Shown here: positions 17,319 through 24,840 of the stretch, in pieces
Position numbering within the stretch: position 1 is the stretch's first letter
How the letters are laid out: the number at the start of each line of letters is the position of its first letter
Source: Streptomyces sp. 11x1
GTDB lineage: Bacteria > Actinomycetota > Actinomycetes > Streptomycetales > Streptomycetaceae
Length of the DNA: 64,000 nt
Reading direction: 5' to 3'
Assembly (NCBI RefSeq): GCF_032598905.1
Contig: NZ_CP122458.1
Location: 4,799,001 to 4,863,000 of the forward strand
Position numbers and translations under genes: made by a program
Notes under the pieces: generated by a model
What the model was told of the DNA's origin: nothing
Databases searched by the model: none
What the model saw: only the letters and a program-made list of their open reading frames with translations

Positions 17319-17513
17319 TCAGTCGCGGGTGCCGTTGACGACGTCGACCCCGGAGCGGGTGCCGGACTCGATGGCCGGGGCGAGGACGGTGTGCGAGAGC
17401 CAGAAGCCGAACAGCGCGATCACGGCGGCGACCCACAGGCGGACGCCGAGGAACTTGATCGCGGCCCAGGCGATGACGCCCAGGACGAAGACGAGCGGCA
17501 GCGAGATGGTCAC
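17319..17513 (-). CDS. Small AICE membrane protein
   Basis: A 64-residue protein from GTG 17513 (strong GAGGAG upstream). It has two hydrophobic helices (LPLVFVLGVIAWAAIKFL, LWVAAVIALFGFWLSHTVL) and a short soluble tail. Proteins of this shape lie between SpdD and the transfer genes in many AICEs and probably act in intramycelial spread. No enzymatic motif is present. Confidence 0.75.
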   Translation of the reverse strand: MTISLPLVFVLGVIAWAAIKFLGVRLWVAAVIALFGFWLSHTVLAPAIESGTRSGVDVVNGTRD

Positions 17514-17541
17514 GGGATCTCCTCGGGTGGGTCGTCTTGGA

Positions 17542-17733
17542 TCAGCGGACGGCGCAGCGGTGGGTGCGCGCGGCCAGCTCGGCGGCGGCCCGGCTGTCGT
17601 AGTCGGTCGAGAAGCCGCAGCGCGGGGCCGTGCAGGCGGCGGTGTGCTTCTCACGGCCACGTCCGTCGTAGTACGTGCCGACCTGGACGGGACCGATGCG
17701 GACGAGGTTGCGGAAGCGGCGGTTGGCGGGCAT
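17542..17733 (-). CDS. Mobile element transfer protein (small, Cys-containing)
   Basis: A 63-residue protein with NLVRIGPVQVGTYYDGRG and HTAACTAPRCGFSTDYDSRA. The cysteines C34, C39 and C60, with His31, could form a small zinc site. This family recurs in AICE transfer regions and is annotated only as transfer-associated. The start overlaps the preceding stop (TGATG), with AAGGAG upstream. Confidence 0.8.
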   Translation of the reverse strand: MPANRRFRNLVRIGPVQVGTYYDGRGREKHTAACTAPRCGFSTDYDSRAAAELAARTHRCAVR

Positions 17734-17933
17734 CAGGGGTTCTCCTTCTGGTCGTTGGGGGTCTCGCCGGTGAAGTCGGTGACGTGGTCGGCGAGCCAGC
17801 GCAAGATCTCGTCGCCCTCGTAGCTGTCGGCGGCGAGGATCACCGGTTCGGCGATGAGCACGGCCTCGGTGAGGCGGTTCTGTCGGGTCAGCTCGGCGGC
17901 ACGCTTGAGCGCGCGGAGCGTGGACGGTCGCAA
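17733..17933 (-). CDS. AICE hypothetical protein
   Basis: A 66-residue helical protein (TLRALKRAAELTRQNRLTEA, then EILRWLADHVTDFTG). The start is TTG 17933 with GGAGG 9 nt upstream, and translation is coupled to the next gene. It has a helical N-terminal half and an acidic C-terminal end. It is part of the spd string, function unknown. Confidence 0.7.
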   Translation of the reverse strand: MRPSTLRALKRAAELTRQNRLTEAVLIAEPVILAADSYEGDEILRWLADHVTDFTGETPNDQKENP

Positions 17934-17952
17934 GGTGGTAAGTCCTCCGGGG

Positions 17953-18639
17953 TCAGGTGAGTTGAGCGGCGATGGCTTCGGCCAGCGGCATGGGGACGCC
18001 GAGCCGGGCGCGAAGGGTCGAGGTGTCGATGGGGGTGCCGGTTCGGGCGTGGTGTTCGTCGGCGACCTTCCGGGCGAGGGCGACGAGGGCGGGCGGTACG
18101 GCGGCGGGTGAGGGCGGAGCCGATCCGGCTTCGACGGATGGCAGATCGGCCACCGTCACGGGCGGCTCCACCTCTATGGCGGGCGGTTGGGGCGCCGAGT
18201 CCGAGACCCTCGAAGGCGGTTCGGTGTCGGCCATGGCGCGGGGTGTCTTCGGTGCGCCGTGGGCGAGGAGCGTCCCTCCGAGGAAGGCCACCGCAGGCCA
18301 CCCGGCGACGACGATGCGCAGCCAGGCAGGCACGTTCTCCAGGTCGAGCAGCCCGGCGGTGGCAACGTTGGCACCGAGGGAGGCGACCAGTGCGACGAGG
18401 AACCAGCACCACCCGGCGGCTTTCGCCTCCCCCGAGCGGAGCCGCCGCCAGGCCGCCACCATCAGCAGGTCGACGGAGACCGGGTAGGCCCACGCCTTCC
18501 AGCCGTCCTGTCCGGCGGCGGAGGCAAGGTCGTGCAGGTGGGCGAAGGACAGCGCGGCGGCGATGAGCGCCTGGACGAGTACGGCGTCCACACGGACGGG
18601 CAGGGCACGCACGGCGCGACTCCTTCCGGTTTCAGGCAT
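17953..18639 (-). CDS. DUF2637 transfer-associated membrane protein (SpdB-like)
   Basis: A 228-residue protein with four predicted transmembrane helices in residues 15-125 (VLVQALIAAALSFAHLHDL, YPVSVDLLMVAAW, CWFLVALVASLGANVATAGL, IVVAGWPAVAFLGGTLLAHG). The soluble C-terminal tail ends in a helix-turn-helix-like stretch (TLRARLGVPMPLAEAIAAQL). DUF2637 proteins accompany the FtsK-like translocase in AICEs and actinomycete plasmids and are thought to assist mating-pore function or spread. Confidence 0.85.
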   Translation of the reverse strand: MPETGRSRAVRALPVRVDAVLVQALIAAALSFAHLHDLASAAGQDGWKAWAYPVSVDLLMVAAWRRLRSGEAKAAGWCWFLVALVASLGANVATAGLLDLENVPAWLRIVVAGWPAVAFLGGTLLAHGAPKTPRAMADTEPPSRVSDSAPQPPAIEVEPPVTVADLPSVEAGSAPPSPAAVPPALVALARKVADEHHARTGTPIDTSTLRARLGVPMPLAEAIAAQLT

Positions 18640-18695
18640 GGGTGGGGTAGGGACGTGGCGCGGGACGGTCGCGCCGACCGTGGTGGCGGGTGCGG

Positions 18696-20075
18696 CTACT
18701 CGGCGACGGAGCGAGGAGTTGCTACGGGCGGCCCGGACGCCTCCACGGGCACGGGCGGGACGTAGGGACGGAAGGGCGCGAGCGCGGGCACGTCGGGTGC
18801 GAGGTGGGCCGTCTCGCGGCAGATGGCCGCCGCTTCGGCGAGGGAGAGGTGCGGCGTACGGACGCGGGACCAGCCGCCGGACGTGTCGCCGACGACGGCC
18901 AGGCCGGGCAGCTCGGGAGCGATGCCGCAGGCCGCATAGACCGCCTCAGGGGCGATGTCACCGAGCGCCATCTTCGCGGAGGCTTCGTCGTTGACGCGGT
19001 GGCAGACCCGGCCGGTCAGCTGCGCCCGCAGCATGGTGGCGCCCTTGCCCAGCTCCGCACCGAAGCGCTGCCCGCACACCTCCAGATAGATGCCGGCCGC
19101 GCGACCGAGCTGAGCGAGGCGGATGAGCTGGGTGACCATCTCGTCCCGCCGTTCCTCCTCTTTCCTTGTGGCGACGAGGAAGAGTTCCGCCACCTCGTCG
19201 ATGAACAGCACGATGGGAGAGGGGCGTTCGTCATCCGGCAGGCCCCAGATGTCCGAGGTGATCAGCTCGTCCGGGGTCCCCGGGCCGATGCCTTGCCGTG
19301 CCTTGATCAGGTCGTAGCGCTCCTCCATTTCCTTCACCAGCACGGGCAGCAGCTCGGCAGCCTGTACCGGGTCGGTGGCCAGGGCGGAGAGCCGGGCCGC
19401 GAACGGGGCCAGCTCGACGCCGCGCTTGCAGTCGATCCCGACGAGGACGACCGGCTGAGCGGCCAGCCCGGTGAGCAGGTTGCGCAGGAACATGGACTTG
19501 CCCGACAGCGTGGCGCCGAGGACGAGTTGATGCGGTACGGCCCGGTAGTCCCGTACGAACGCCGTCGCGTCCTCGCGCAGAGCCACCGGCACCCGAAGCG
19601 GCCCGGCGACGGTCCGACGAGGCATCCGCACCTTGCGCAAGACGTCGAAGCCGACGAGCCGCAGTTCCACGACCCCGGGCTTGACGTCCCGCACGTACAC
19701 GGCGTGAACGCCCCAGGCGTGCCGCAGCCGTTCGGCCGAGGCCGCCACATCCGCAGGTTCCTGTCCCGGAGCGAGCCGCAGCCGGAGCCGCAGACCGGTC
19801 GAGGTGGGCCGGATCATGCCCCGCCGAGGCGGCACGGGCCGAATCTCCCGCCGAGTGGTCGCCTTGACGGCCAGCGCACGCCACCGGGACGGCGAGACCG
19901 TCAGGCCGCACGCGTCCATCGTCGAGGAGTACGAGGCCAGCAGCCGGGCCACCGAGACCGGCAGCCCGACCGTGGACCAGTACACCGCAGGGTGGGCGTG
20001 CCGGGCGTAGAGCGCACCGCCGCCTATCGCAGCGAGCGGCGCACCCCACTCGGCCAGCATCACCAGGTCGGTCAC
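18696..20075 (-). CDS. FtsK/SpoIIIE-type DNA translocase (TraB-like transfer protein)
   Basis: A 459-residue protein. It has a membrane-associated N-terminus (WGAPLAAIGGGALYARHAH), Walker A GATLSGKSMFLRN (around residue 195), Walker B SPIVLFIDEVAELF and the downstream FtsK block RLAQLGRAAGIYLEVCGQRF. Such a single protein moves double-stranded DNA from donor to recipient hyphae. GTG 20075 starts 5 nt after the previous stop; ATG 20060 is an alternative. It is the main conjugation gene of this element. Confidence 0.92.
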   Translation of the reverse strand: MTDLVMLAEWGAPLAAIGGGALYARHAHPAVYWSTVGLPVSVARLLASYSSTMDACGLTVSPSRWRALAVKATTRREIRPVPPRRGMIRPTSTGLRLRLRLAPGQEPADVAASAERLRHAWGVHAVYVRDVKPGVVELRLVGFDVLRKVRMPRRTVAGPLRVPVALREDATAFVRDYRAVPHQLVLGATLSGKSMFLRNLLTGLAAQPVVLVGIDCKRGVELAPFAARLSALATDPVQAAELLPVLVKEMEERYDLIKARQGIGPGTPDELITSDIWGLPDDERPSPIVLFIDEVAELFLVATRKEEERRDEMVTQLIRLAQLGRAAGIYLEVCGQRFGAELGKGATMLRAQLTGRVCHRVNDEASAKMALGDIAPEAVYAACGIAPELPGLAVVGDTSGGWSRVRTPHLSLAEAAAICRETAHLAPDVPALAPFRPYVPPVPVEASGPPVATPRSVAE

Positions 20076-20080
20076 GGCGA

Positions 20081-20431
20081 TCAGCCCGCCTGCGCCATCG
20101 GGAAGGCACCCGGAGCCACGGCGGTGGCCCGGTAGGCGATGCCGTGCCGCTGCTGGCCGTTGAACACGCTCTCCCACGGCCGGGCGACGAGCCCCGGCAG
20201 CGAGACGGGAGCACCGACCGTCAGCCCGTCGGTCACCCCGCTCTCGGGGATGGTGACCTGGATCAGGGACGACTCGCCCTCGTCGATGAAGACGACGCCG
20301 ACCGTCATCAGTGCCTCACCGCTCACGGCATCCTTGGCGATCTCACCGGTCTGCCGGTCACGGACCTTCGGCGCCGGCGCTTCGGTGAGCAGGATCGTGG
20401 CGGACGAGGCGTCAACGCGGATCACACGCAC
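20081..20431 (-). CDS. SCO3933 family regulatory protein
   Basis: A 116-residue protein from GTG 20431, preceded by AAGGAG. Pattern: VRVIRVDASSATILLTEAPA, KVRDRQTGEIAKD, GVVFIDEGESSLIQVTIPES, then PWESVFNGQQRHGIAYRATA. AICEs carry a protein of this family just in front of the translocase gene. A role in controlling transfer has been proposed for the family, but the mechanism is unknown. Tandem operator-like repeats lie 40-85 bp upstream. Confidence 0.82.
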   Translation of the reverse strand: MRVIRVDASSATILLTEAPAPKVRDRQTGEIAKDAVSGEALMTVGVVFIDEGESSLIQVTIPESGVTDGLTVGAPVSLPGLVARPWESVFNGQQRHGIAYRATAVAPGAFPMAQAG

Positions 20432-20469
20432 AGAGATTTCTCCTTCGAGTCGATCAACTTGCCACCTGA

Positions 20470-20520
20470 CAAGTTGACTTAGCAAGTTCGAAGTTAGAGA
20501 TGCCAAGTTGACTTGTCAAG
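20470..20520. promoter_or_regulatory. Direct-repeat operator for the transfer operon (GntR site type 1)
   Basis: CAAGTTGACTT occurs at 20470 and 20504, 34 bp apart, in an AT-rich 60-bp patch between the SCO3933-type gene (-) and the gene at 20597 (+). The second copy extends into ACTTGTCAAGT, an inverted arm. The same core on the other strand lies in front of the GntR gene at 21774. Repression by that KorSA-like protein is inferred. Confidence 0.65.
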
Positions 20521-20596
20521 TGGCTTCCTGGCGACCAACGAGCGCGATCGACGACGCAAGCGCACCATGAACCCAGGCAGTAGAGGAGGGCGCGCC

Positions 20597-21007
20597 ATGG
20601 ATGACCAACACCGCGCTCAGGAGCCGCAGTCGTGGGGTCCCCGCAACTCACAGGGGCCCGTGCCACCACCGAACGCGTGGTCTGCACCACCGCAAGGACC
20701 CCCGCCAGGCAGCCCCTATCAGGGCGAGACGGCACCCCGACCGAAGAAGCGACATCGGATCTTTCTGTGGGTCTTCCTGGCCATCCAGATCCTGTTTCTG
20801 ATCTGGGTGATCACGGGCGCCGCGAGCGGCAGTGGCACTCCCGAAGAGTGCCGAGGCCAGACCGGTGACGCCTTGCAGCTGTGCGAGGACGCGAGCGACG
20901 TAGGAACCACCATCGGCGTGGGACTGATCATCGGCCTCTGGGCAGCCGTCGACGTCATCCTCGGTTTCTCATACGTGGTCTACCGACTCGCCAGTCGACG
21001 CACTTGA
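20597..21007 (+). CDS. Small Pro-rich membrane protein
   Basis: A 136-residue protein. A Pro/Gln-rich N-terminal 65 residues (PPPNAWSAPPQGPPPGSP) is followed by helix 1 (IFLWVFLAIQILFLIWVIT), a short external loop with two Cys (EECRGQ, QLCEDA) and helix 2 (IGLWAAVDVILGFSYVVY). ATG 20597 has AGGAGG upstream. Two cysteines facing outside may form a disulfide. It is divergent from the transfer operon and shares its operator region. Function unknown. Confidence 0.8.
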   Translation: MDDQHRAQEPQSWGPRNSQGPVPPPNAWSAPPQGPPPGSPYQGETAPRPKKRHRIFLWVFLAIQILFLIWVITGAASGSGTPEECRGQTGDALQLCEDASDVGTTIGVGLIIGLWAAVDVILGFSYVVYRLASRRT

Positions 21008-21045
21008 GACAGGCCGTCGCAGCCGAGCAGCAGCGAGCCGCCAGC

Positions 21046-21774
21046 TCAGGTGAGCCGGTAAGTGTCTTCGAGTTCCTGACGATCAGCGGGCAGCAGCACG
21101 TCAGAGACTTGCAGGGCCTGACCGGAAGCGTCGCACGCGACCACCAGGACGCTGAGGACGGGCACGCCGTTCGGCAGCTCCAGAAGTTCGACCTCGCTCC
21201 GCTCCGGAAGCCGAGCCGAGACGCGTTCCGTCACGTGGTCGAAGCGAACCTTCTTCCGCGCCTCAAGGTGAGCACGAGTGCCGCCGCTCAACAATTGCGC
21301 ACTCTCCAGATCGGTGCCTTCAACCAGGCCGGCGGGGAAGTACGACGAGACCAGCTCGACGGGTTCGCCGTCCTCCACGACGAGGAACCGACGCATGAGG
21401 ACCTTGGCACGCTTCGGCAACCCGAGCACGGAGGCGACGCGCGCCGGAACTGGAACCTGACCGACCTCGACCAGGCGCCCAGGCATCTGCGTCTCATCAC
21501 GTGTGAGCGCTTCGCTCCCCCGGCGGTCCTTGTGCTCCACGACGGCCGGACGCCCGCGGACGATCGTGCCGTATCCCTGTCGGGACTCCAGCCAGCCGTC
21601 ACGCTTGAGCAGGTCCAGTGCCCGGACGACGGTTGGTCGGGACATCCCGAAGGCTTGCACAAGTTGATTCTCACTGGGCACCCGAGTGCCGGACGGATAG
21701 GTGCCGTCCTCAATGCGGCGCTGGAGCGTCTGCGCGAGGCGCACATACTTCGGTGCCGCCACTTCATACGCCAT
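21046..21774 (-). CDS. GntR-family regulator (UTRA, KorSA-like)
   Basis: A 242-residue protein. The N-terminal winged HTH has YVRLAQTLQRRIEDGTYPSG, then PSENQLVQAFGMSRPTVVRA (residues 8-75). The C-terminal UTRA ligand-like domain starts near residue 90. In pSAM2-type elements KorSA of this family represses replication and transfer genes. Motifs AGTTGACTT in front of its own gene and in front of the SCO3933-type operon are the likely targets. Confidence 0.9.
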   Translation of the reverse strand: MAYEVAAPKYVRLAQTLQRRIEDGTYPSGTRVPSENQLVQAFGMSRPTVVRALDLLKRDGWLESRQGYGTIVRGRPAVVEHKDRRGSEALTRDETQMPGRLVEVGQVPVPARVASVLGLPKRAKVLMRRFLVVEDGEPVELVSSYFPAGLVEGTDLESAQLLSGGTRAHLEARKKVRFDHVTERVSARLPERSEVELLELPNGVPVLSVLVVACDASGQALQVSDVLLPADRQELEDTYRLT

Positions 21775-21797
21775 GAACGCCGCCTGTCGAGATTGGC

Positions 21798-21816
21798 CAA
21801 GTCAACTGGTCAACCA
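21798..21816 (-). promoter_or_regulatory. Operator-like site upstream of the first GntR gene
   Basis: On the minus strand CAGTTGACTTGG matches the CAAGTTGACTT repeats at 20470 and 20504. It lies 25-40 bp before the start codon, fitting autoregulation. Confidence 0.55.
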
Positions 21817-21836
21817 GACTAGCGACAACCGGGCCG

Positions 21837-22307
21837 TCAGGACAGAACCGGCCCGGAGCCCTCATCGGACGGCCACGCGTCGGCGACGTCGAAGGAGACG
21901 ACTGTCCCGCCGAAGCGACTTGGACCGGAGTGCCACGACTCGGCGATGGAGTCGACAAGGAGCAACCCGCGCCCGTGGGCGTCGTTGGCCTCCGGTTGCC
22001 GCATGCGCACACTCGCCGGGAACCCGGGGTTGTGCACCTCGATCCGGAGCGACGTCTCCACGCGATACCAAGCAACGCGCACCGTCCAGGTCTCGTCTGC
22101 CCGCCCGTAGAGAATGGCGTTGGTCACCAGCTCCGAGATCATCAACACACAGTCGTCGATCGAGCAGGCCGGGTTGTACGGAGCGATGAACTTCCGGAAC
22201 CAGCGCCGCGCCCGAGGTACGGACTCCGCGACGGGGTGCAAGGTCATGGCACCGAGTCGCGGTGAGTCCGCAGAGGGAAAGCGGTCGATCGTGTAGGCCA
22301 TCCGCAC
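21837..22307 (-). CDS. ATP-binding protein (HATPase_c_2)
   Basis: A 156-residue single-domain ATPase. The N-box region is CVLMISELVTNAILYGRADE (around residue 55), then RIEVHNPG and the G-box NDAHGRGLLLVDSIAESW. It resembles RsbW-type anti-sigma kinases carried by AICEs near their GntR regulators. GTG 22307 directly follows the preceding stop; ATG 22301 is an alternative. It forms an operon with the small zinc-binding gene. Partner unknown. Confidence 0.87.
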   Translation of the reverse strand: MRMAYTIDRFPSADSPRLGAMTLHPVAESVPRARRWFRKFIAPYNPACSIDDCVLMISELVTNAILYGRADETWTVRVAWYRVETSLRIEVHNPGFPASVRMRQPEANDAHGRGLLLVDSIAESWHSGPSRFGGTVVSFDVADAWPSDEGSGPVLS

Positions 22308-22481
22308 TCACTCCTTGCCGCTGCCGTCGCAGTCGAGGCAGCGTCGTTTCGACGTGGCACCGAGGCGGTCGTTGGCCGTGGAGAGCGCCAGTGCCGTGCG
22401 GGAGCCGACGCGCTTCCAACCGCGCCCCCGGCATCCCCGGCAAGTTGCACGCGCGCCCTGGTCCGGCCGCTGACTCGTCAC
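22308..22481 (-). CDS. Small protein with DnaJ-like CxxCxGxG motifs
   Basis: A 57-residue protein from GTG 22481 (GGAAGGGGG upstream). Motifs CRGCRGRGWKRV and CLDCDGSG each match CxxCxGxG, so one zinc ion is probably bound between them. Small proteins of this kind are common in streptomycete mobile elements, function unknown. The gene lies just downstream of the paired AGTGGC operators and is expected to be controlled by the second GntR protein. Confidence 0.75.
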   Translation of the reverse strand: MTSQRPDQGARATCRGCRGRGWKRVGSRTALALSTANDRLGATSKRRCLDCDGSGKE

Positions 22482-22502
22482 TCCGTGCCCCCTTCCGAAT
22501 CC

Positions 22503-22544
22503 AAGTGGCCTTAGCCACTTCCTGGATAGTGGCATTAGCCACTT
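22503..22544. promoter_or_regulatory. Paired palindromic operators AGTGGC-N4-GCCACT (GntR site type 2)
   Basis: AAGTGGC-CTTA-GCCACTT at 22503-22520 and AGTGGC-ATTA-GCCACT at 22528-22543, 25 bp centre to centre. The palindromes sit upstream of the small zinc-protein/HATPase operon and 40 bp past the end of the second GntR gene. Confidence 0.75.
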
Positions 22545-22580
22545 GGACTGTGCAAGCGGTTCGACACAACTCCCGGACCA

Positions 22581-23321
22581 TCAGGTGAGCGGGTAGCCCT
22601 GCTCGAACGCCCAGCGATGCGGCGGATAGGTGGCTTCGGCGAACTCCAACGGCCGGTCCTGGAGGTCGAAGACGACGTGATGAACGATCAGGACCGCAGA
22701 CCCGGCTTGCAGCTGGAGGTCTGCCGCCTCCTCCTCCGTCGCACTGCGAGCACACATGCGGTCTTCGGCGTAACTCCCCTGGCGCCCCGTCATGTTCTCG
22801 ACGTACATGAGCGTCCCCTCTTGGATCCGCTCCGGCTCCAGGAGCTTCGGGGCGCGGTGGCCGACGTCCGGAGCGAACCACGAAGTGGACAGCGTGATCG
22901 GCCCGTCCTGGTTGTTCGTCACCCGCCGCCGATGCACAGCCCGCAGATCCTTGACCAGGCCCAGAGCCTCAACAACGTGATCCGGGGCCTCCATCCAACC
23001 GGCCGAGGTGATCACCGCGTACTCACCGGGCGTGTAGATCTTCCCGGTCTGCCGAGCCCGCCCGTACAGCTCACGCGCCCGCCGGTTGACCTCCAGGCTG
23101 CGCACATACGTGCCCGATCCCTGGCGCTTCTCGACGAGCCCCTGATGACTCAGCGCCTCCAACGACCGCGCGGCAGTAGGACGGGACACCTTCCAGTTCG
23201 CAGCCAACTGCCGCTCCGAGGGCACCTCGTCCCCCGGCCGCAGGTCGCCCCGAAGGATCTGATCACGGATGTAGTGCGCGATCTGGAGATACTTCGGCTG
23301 AGCCTCTTCGATCTGAGGCAT
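22581..23321 (-). CDS. GntR-family regulator (UTRA)
   Basis: A 246-residue protein. The HTH is in residues 8-75 (YLQIAHYIRDQILRGDLRPG, EVPSERQLAANWKVSRPTAA) and the UTRA domain in 95-235 (YAVITSAGWMEAPDHVVEAL, STSWFAPDVG, AVLIVHHVVFDLQDRPLEFA). ATG 23321 follows GGAGGAG. It differs clearly from the GntR protein at 21046 and has its own operator type (AGTGGC-N4-GCCACT) on both sides. It probably represses itself, the HATPase operon and the DUF1152 gene. Confidence 0.9.
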   Translation of the reverse strand: MPQIEEAQPKYLQIAHYIRDQILRGDLRPGDEVPSERQLAANWKVSRPTAARSLEALSHQGLVEKRQGSGTYVRSLEVNRRARELYGRARQTGKIYTPGEYAVITSAGWMEAPDHVVEALGLVKDLRAVHRRRVTNNQDGPITLSTSWFAPDVGHRAPKLLEPERIQEGTLMYVENMTGRQGSYAEDRMCARSATEEEAADLQLQAGSAVLIVHHVVFDLQDRPLEFAEATYPPHRWAFEQGYPLT

Positions 23322-23346
23322 GTCTCCTCCTCATCTTCCCAGCCCA

Positions 23347-23369
23347 AGTGGCTATGGCCAGTAGCCACT
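23347..23369. promoter_or_regulatory. Operator between the second GntR gene and the DUF1152 gene
   Basis: AGTGGCTA-N7-TAGCCACT is a perfect 8-bp inverted repeat. It can also be read as two overlapping imperfect AGTGGC-N4-GCCACT sites. It overlaps the space where both divergent promoters must lie. Confidence 0.72.
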
Positions 23370-23411
23370 ATAGAGTGAGTGGTCAACCCTCGACCCCGTA
23401 GGCTGAACCGC

Positions 23412-24509
23412 ATGACGCGGTTGATCGTCGCAGCAGGAGGAGGGGGCGACGCAGTCGCCGCCGCAATGCTTCACGCCGCCCTCTACGGCGACGAGGACCA
23501 GGCGGTGATCCTCACGTACGCGTGGGACCGCCTACTGATCGACCCGGTACCGGGCCCCCGAGGACCGAACAACTTCACCGGCCTCCAACACCTCACCCCA
23601 GCAGTCTGGGCAGTGCCGGCCAAGGCCCGCCCGATCGCTCCAGCAGGCTCCACACTCCCGCGCCTAGCGGCAGAACTTCCGCACACCTTTGCACTGATCG
23701 ACCCGCGCCACGGAGTTGAGGGCATCACCCGCCAGCTCGAAGAACTAGTGAGCCACCTGTCACCGGAGTCGATCGATCTCCTGGACGTTGGCGGCGACAT
23801 CCTCGCCCGAGGTGATGAGCCCACACTGAAGAGCCCGCTCGCCGACGCCGTGACACTCGCCGCATGCTGCCAGGTGAACGCACCGATCCGCCTCCTGGTG
23901 GCAGGCCCCGGTCTGGACGGCGAACTGCCTCCCGATGCGCTGCGCGGGACACTCGGCCCGCTCGTCCACACCTTCACGGCCAAGGACGTTGAACCGACCA
24001 GCTCGGTCCTGGAATGGCACCCCTCCGAGGCAACCGGGATGCTGGCGGCTACGGCCCGAGGTGTACGCGGCACGTGCGAGATGCGAGACGCCGGCCTTCC
24101 CGTCCCTCTCACCGACGAAGGGCCGACCGTCCATGGAGTCGACCTGGACGAGGCATTGAGCCGGAACCAGCTGGCCCGCGCCATCACGACGACCGCCACC
24201 CTGGACGAGGCAGAAGCACACAGCCGCGAAATCTGCGGGTACTCGGAGATCGACTACGAGCGCAACAAGGCGACATGGCTCAAGGACCAGCCACCGACGA
24301 AGCTCGACCCGGAAGCTGTACTGACCCAACTCGATCAGTTCGAGGCCGAGGCCCGAAGCCGCGGAGTCACCCACACGACGTTCCGCCGCATCACCGAGGC
24401 GCTGAACTTCAACGGCTCCCTACGCGAGGACCTGCGCCAACTGCTCATCAGCAGCCGTCCGGAGAAGTACGACCCACCCTTGTGGCGAATCGCATCCACT
24501 GCTGAGTAA
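23412..24509 (+). CDS. DUF1152 domain protein
   Basis: A 365-residue protein starting MTRLIVAAGGGGDAVAA, a glycine-rich nucleotide-binding-like turn, followed by DLLDVGGDILARGDEP and LLVAGPGLDGEL blocks. DUF1152 proteins lack a proven activity; the Rossmann-like start suggests binding of a nucleotide or sugar-nucleotide. ATG 23412 is 43 bp past the GntR operator with no strong ribosome site, so the mRNA may be nearly leaderless. GTG 23379 is a weaker start. It is the last gene of the element's regulated part before the cargo. Confidence 0.85.
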   Translation: MTRLIVAAGGGGDAVAAAMLHAALYGDEDQAVILTYAWDRLLIDPVPGPRGPNNFTGLQHLTPAVWAVPAKARPIAPAGSTLPRLAAELPHTFALIDPRHGVEGITRQLEELVSHLSPESIDLLDVGGDILARGDEPTLKSPLADAVTLAACCQVNAPIRLLVAGPGLDGELPPDALRGTLGPLVHTFTAKDVEPTSSVLEWHPSEATGMLAATARGVRGTCEMRDAGLPVPLTDEGPTVHGVDLDEALSRNQLARAITTTATLDEAEAHSREICGYSEIDYERNKATWLKDQPPTKLDPEAVLTQLDQFEAEARSRGVTHTTFRRITEALNFNGSLREDLRQLLISSRPEKYDPPLWRIASTAE

Positions 24510-24532
24510 CAACCTTCTTCACGGGTTCAAGA

Positions 24533-24572
24533 GCCCGCGCACGGCGCGGGCGCGCGCCGCCTCTGCGGCGCG
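24533..24572. terminator. Two adjacent GC hairpins after the DUF1152 gene
   Basis: GCCCGCGC-ACG-GCGCGGGC (24533-24551) is followed at once by CGCGCCGC-CTCT-GCGGCGCG (24553-24572). They lie 24 bp after the stop codon. A T-run is absent. A terminator role is likely, though part of an origin cannot be excluded. Confidence 0.6.
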
Positions 24573-24746
24573 GCCTGCCTCCTGTCTGCGCCCCGGCTGG
24601 CCGCGCCCGGCGGCGCGCTACGTGCATGCGGGCAGAAGCGAGGAATTCACCCGCGGGTCAAGGACATGCCTCCGGCGGGGGCGCTCAGGCTCCGAGATGG
24701 CGGGGGCGCCGTTCGCGAGTGCCGGCCGTTGGTGGCGTGCGCGGGG

Positions 24747-24827
24747 AGCTCCCATCCCGTCTGCCGTCGACCCAGGCAGAGCCGAGCAGCCACGGTGTGT
24801 GGGTCGACGGCAGACGGGATGGGAGCT
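24747..24827. repeat. Perfect 27-bp inverted repeat with 27-nt loop
   Basis: Arms 24747-24773 and 24801-24827 are exact reverse complements (left arm begins AGCTCCCATCCCG, right arm ends CGGGATGGGAGCT). They stand in the 331-bp gap between the convergent DUF1152 and AlbA_2 genes. Such a stem is far longer than the terminators in this window. Candidates are a single-strand replication origin, a transfer cis-site, or a bidirectional terminator. Confidence 0.92.
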
Positions 24828-24840
24828 GAGGTTGTGGCGC

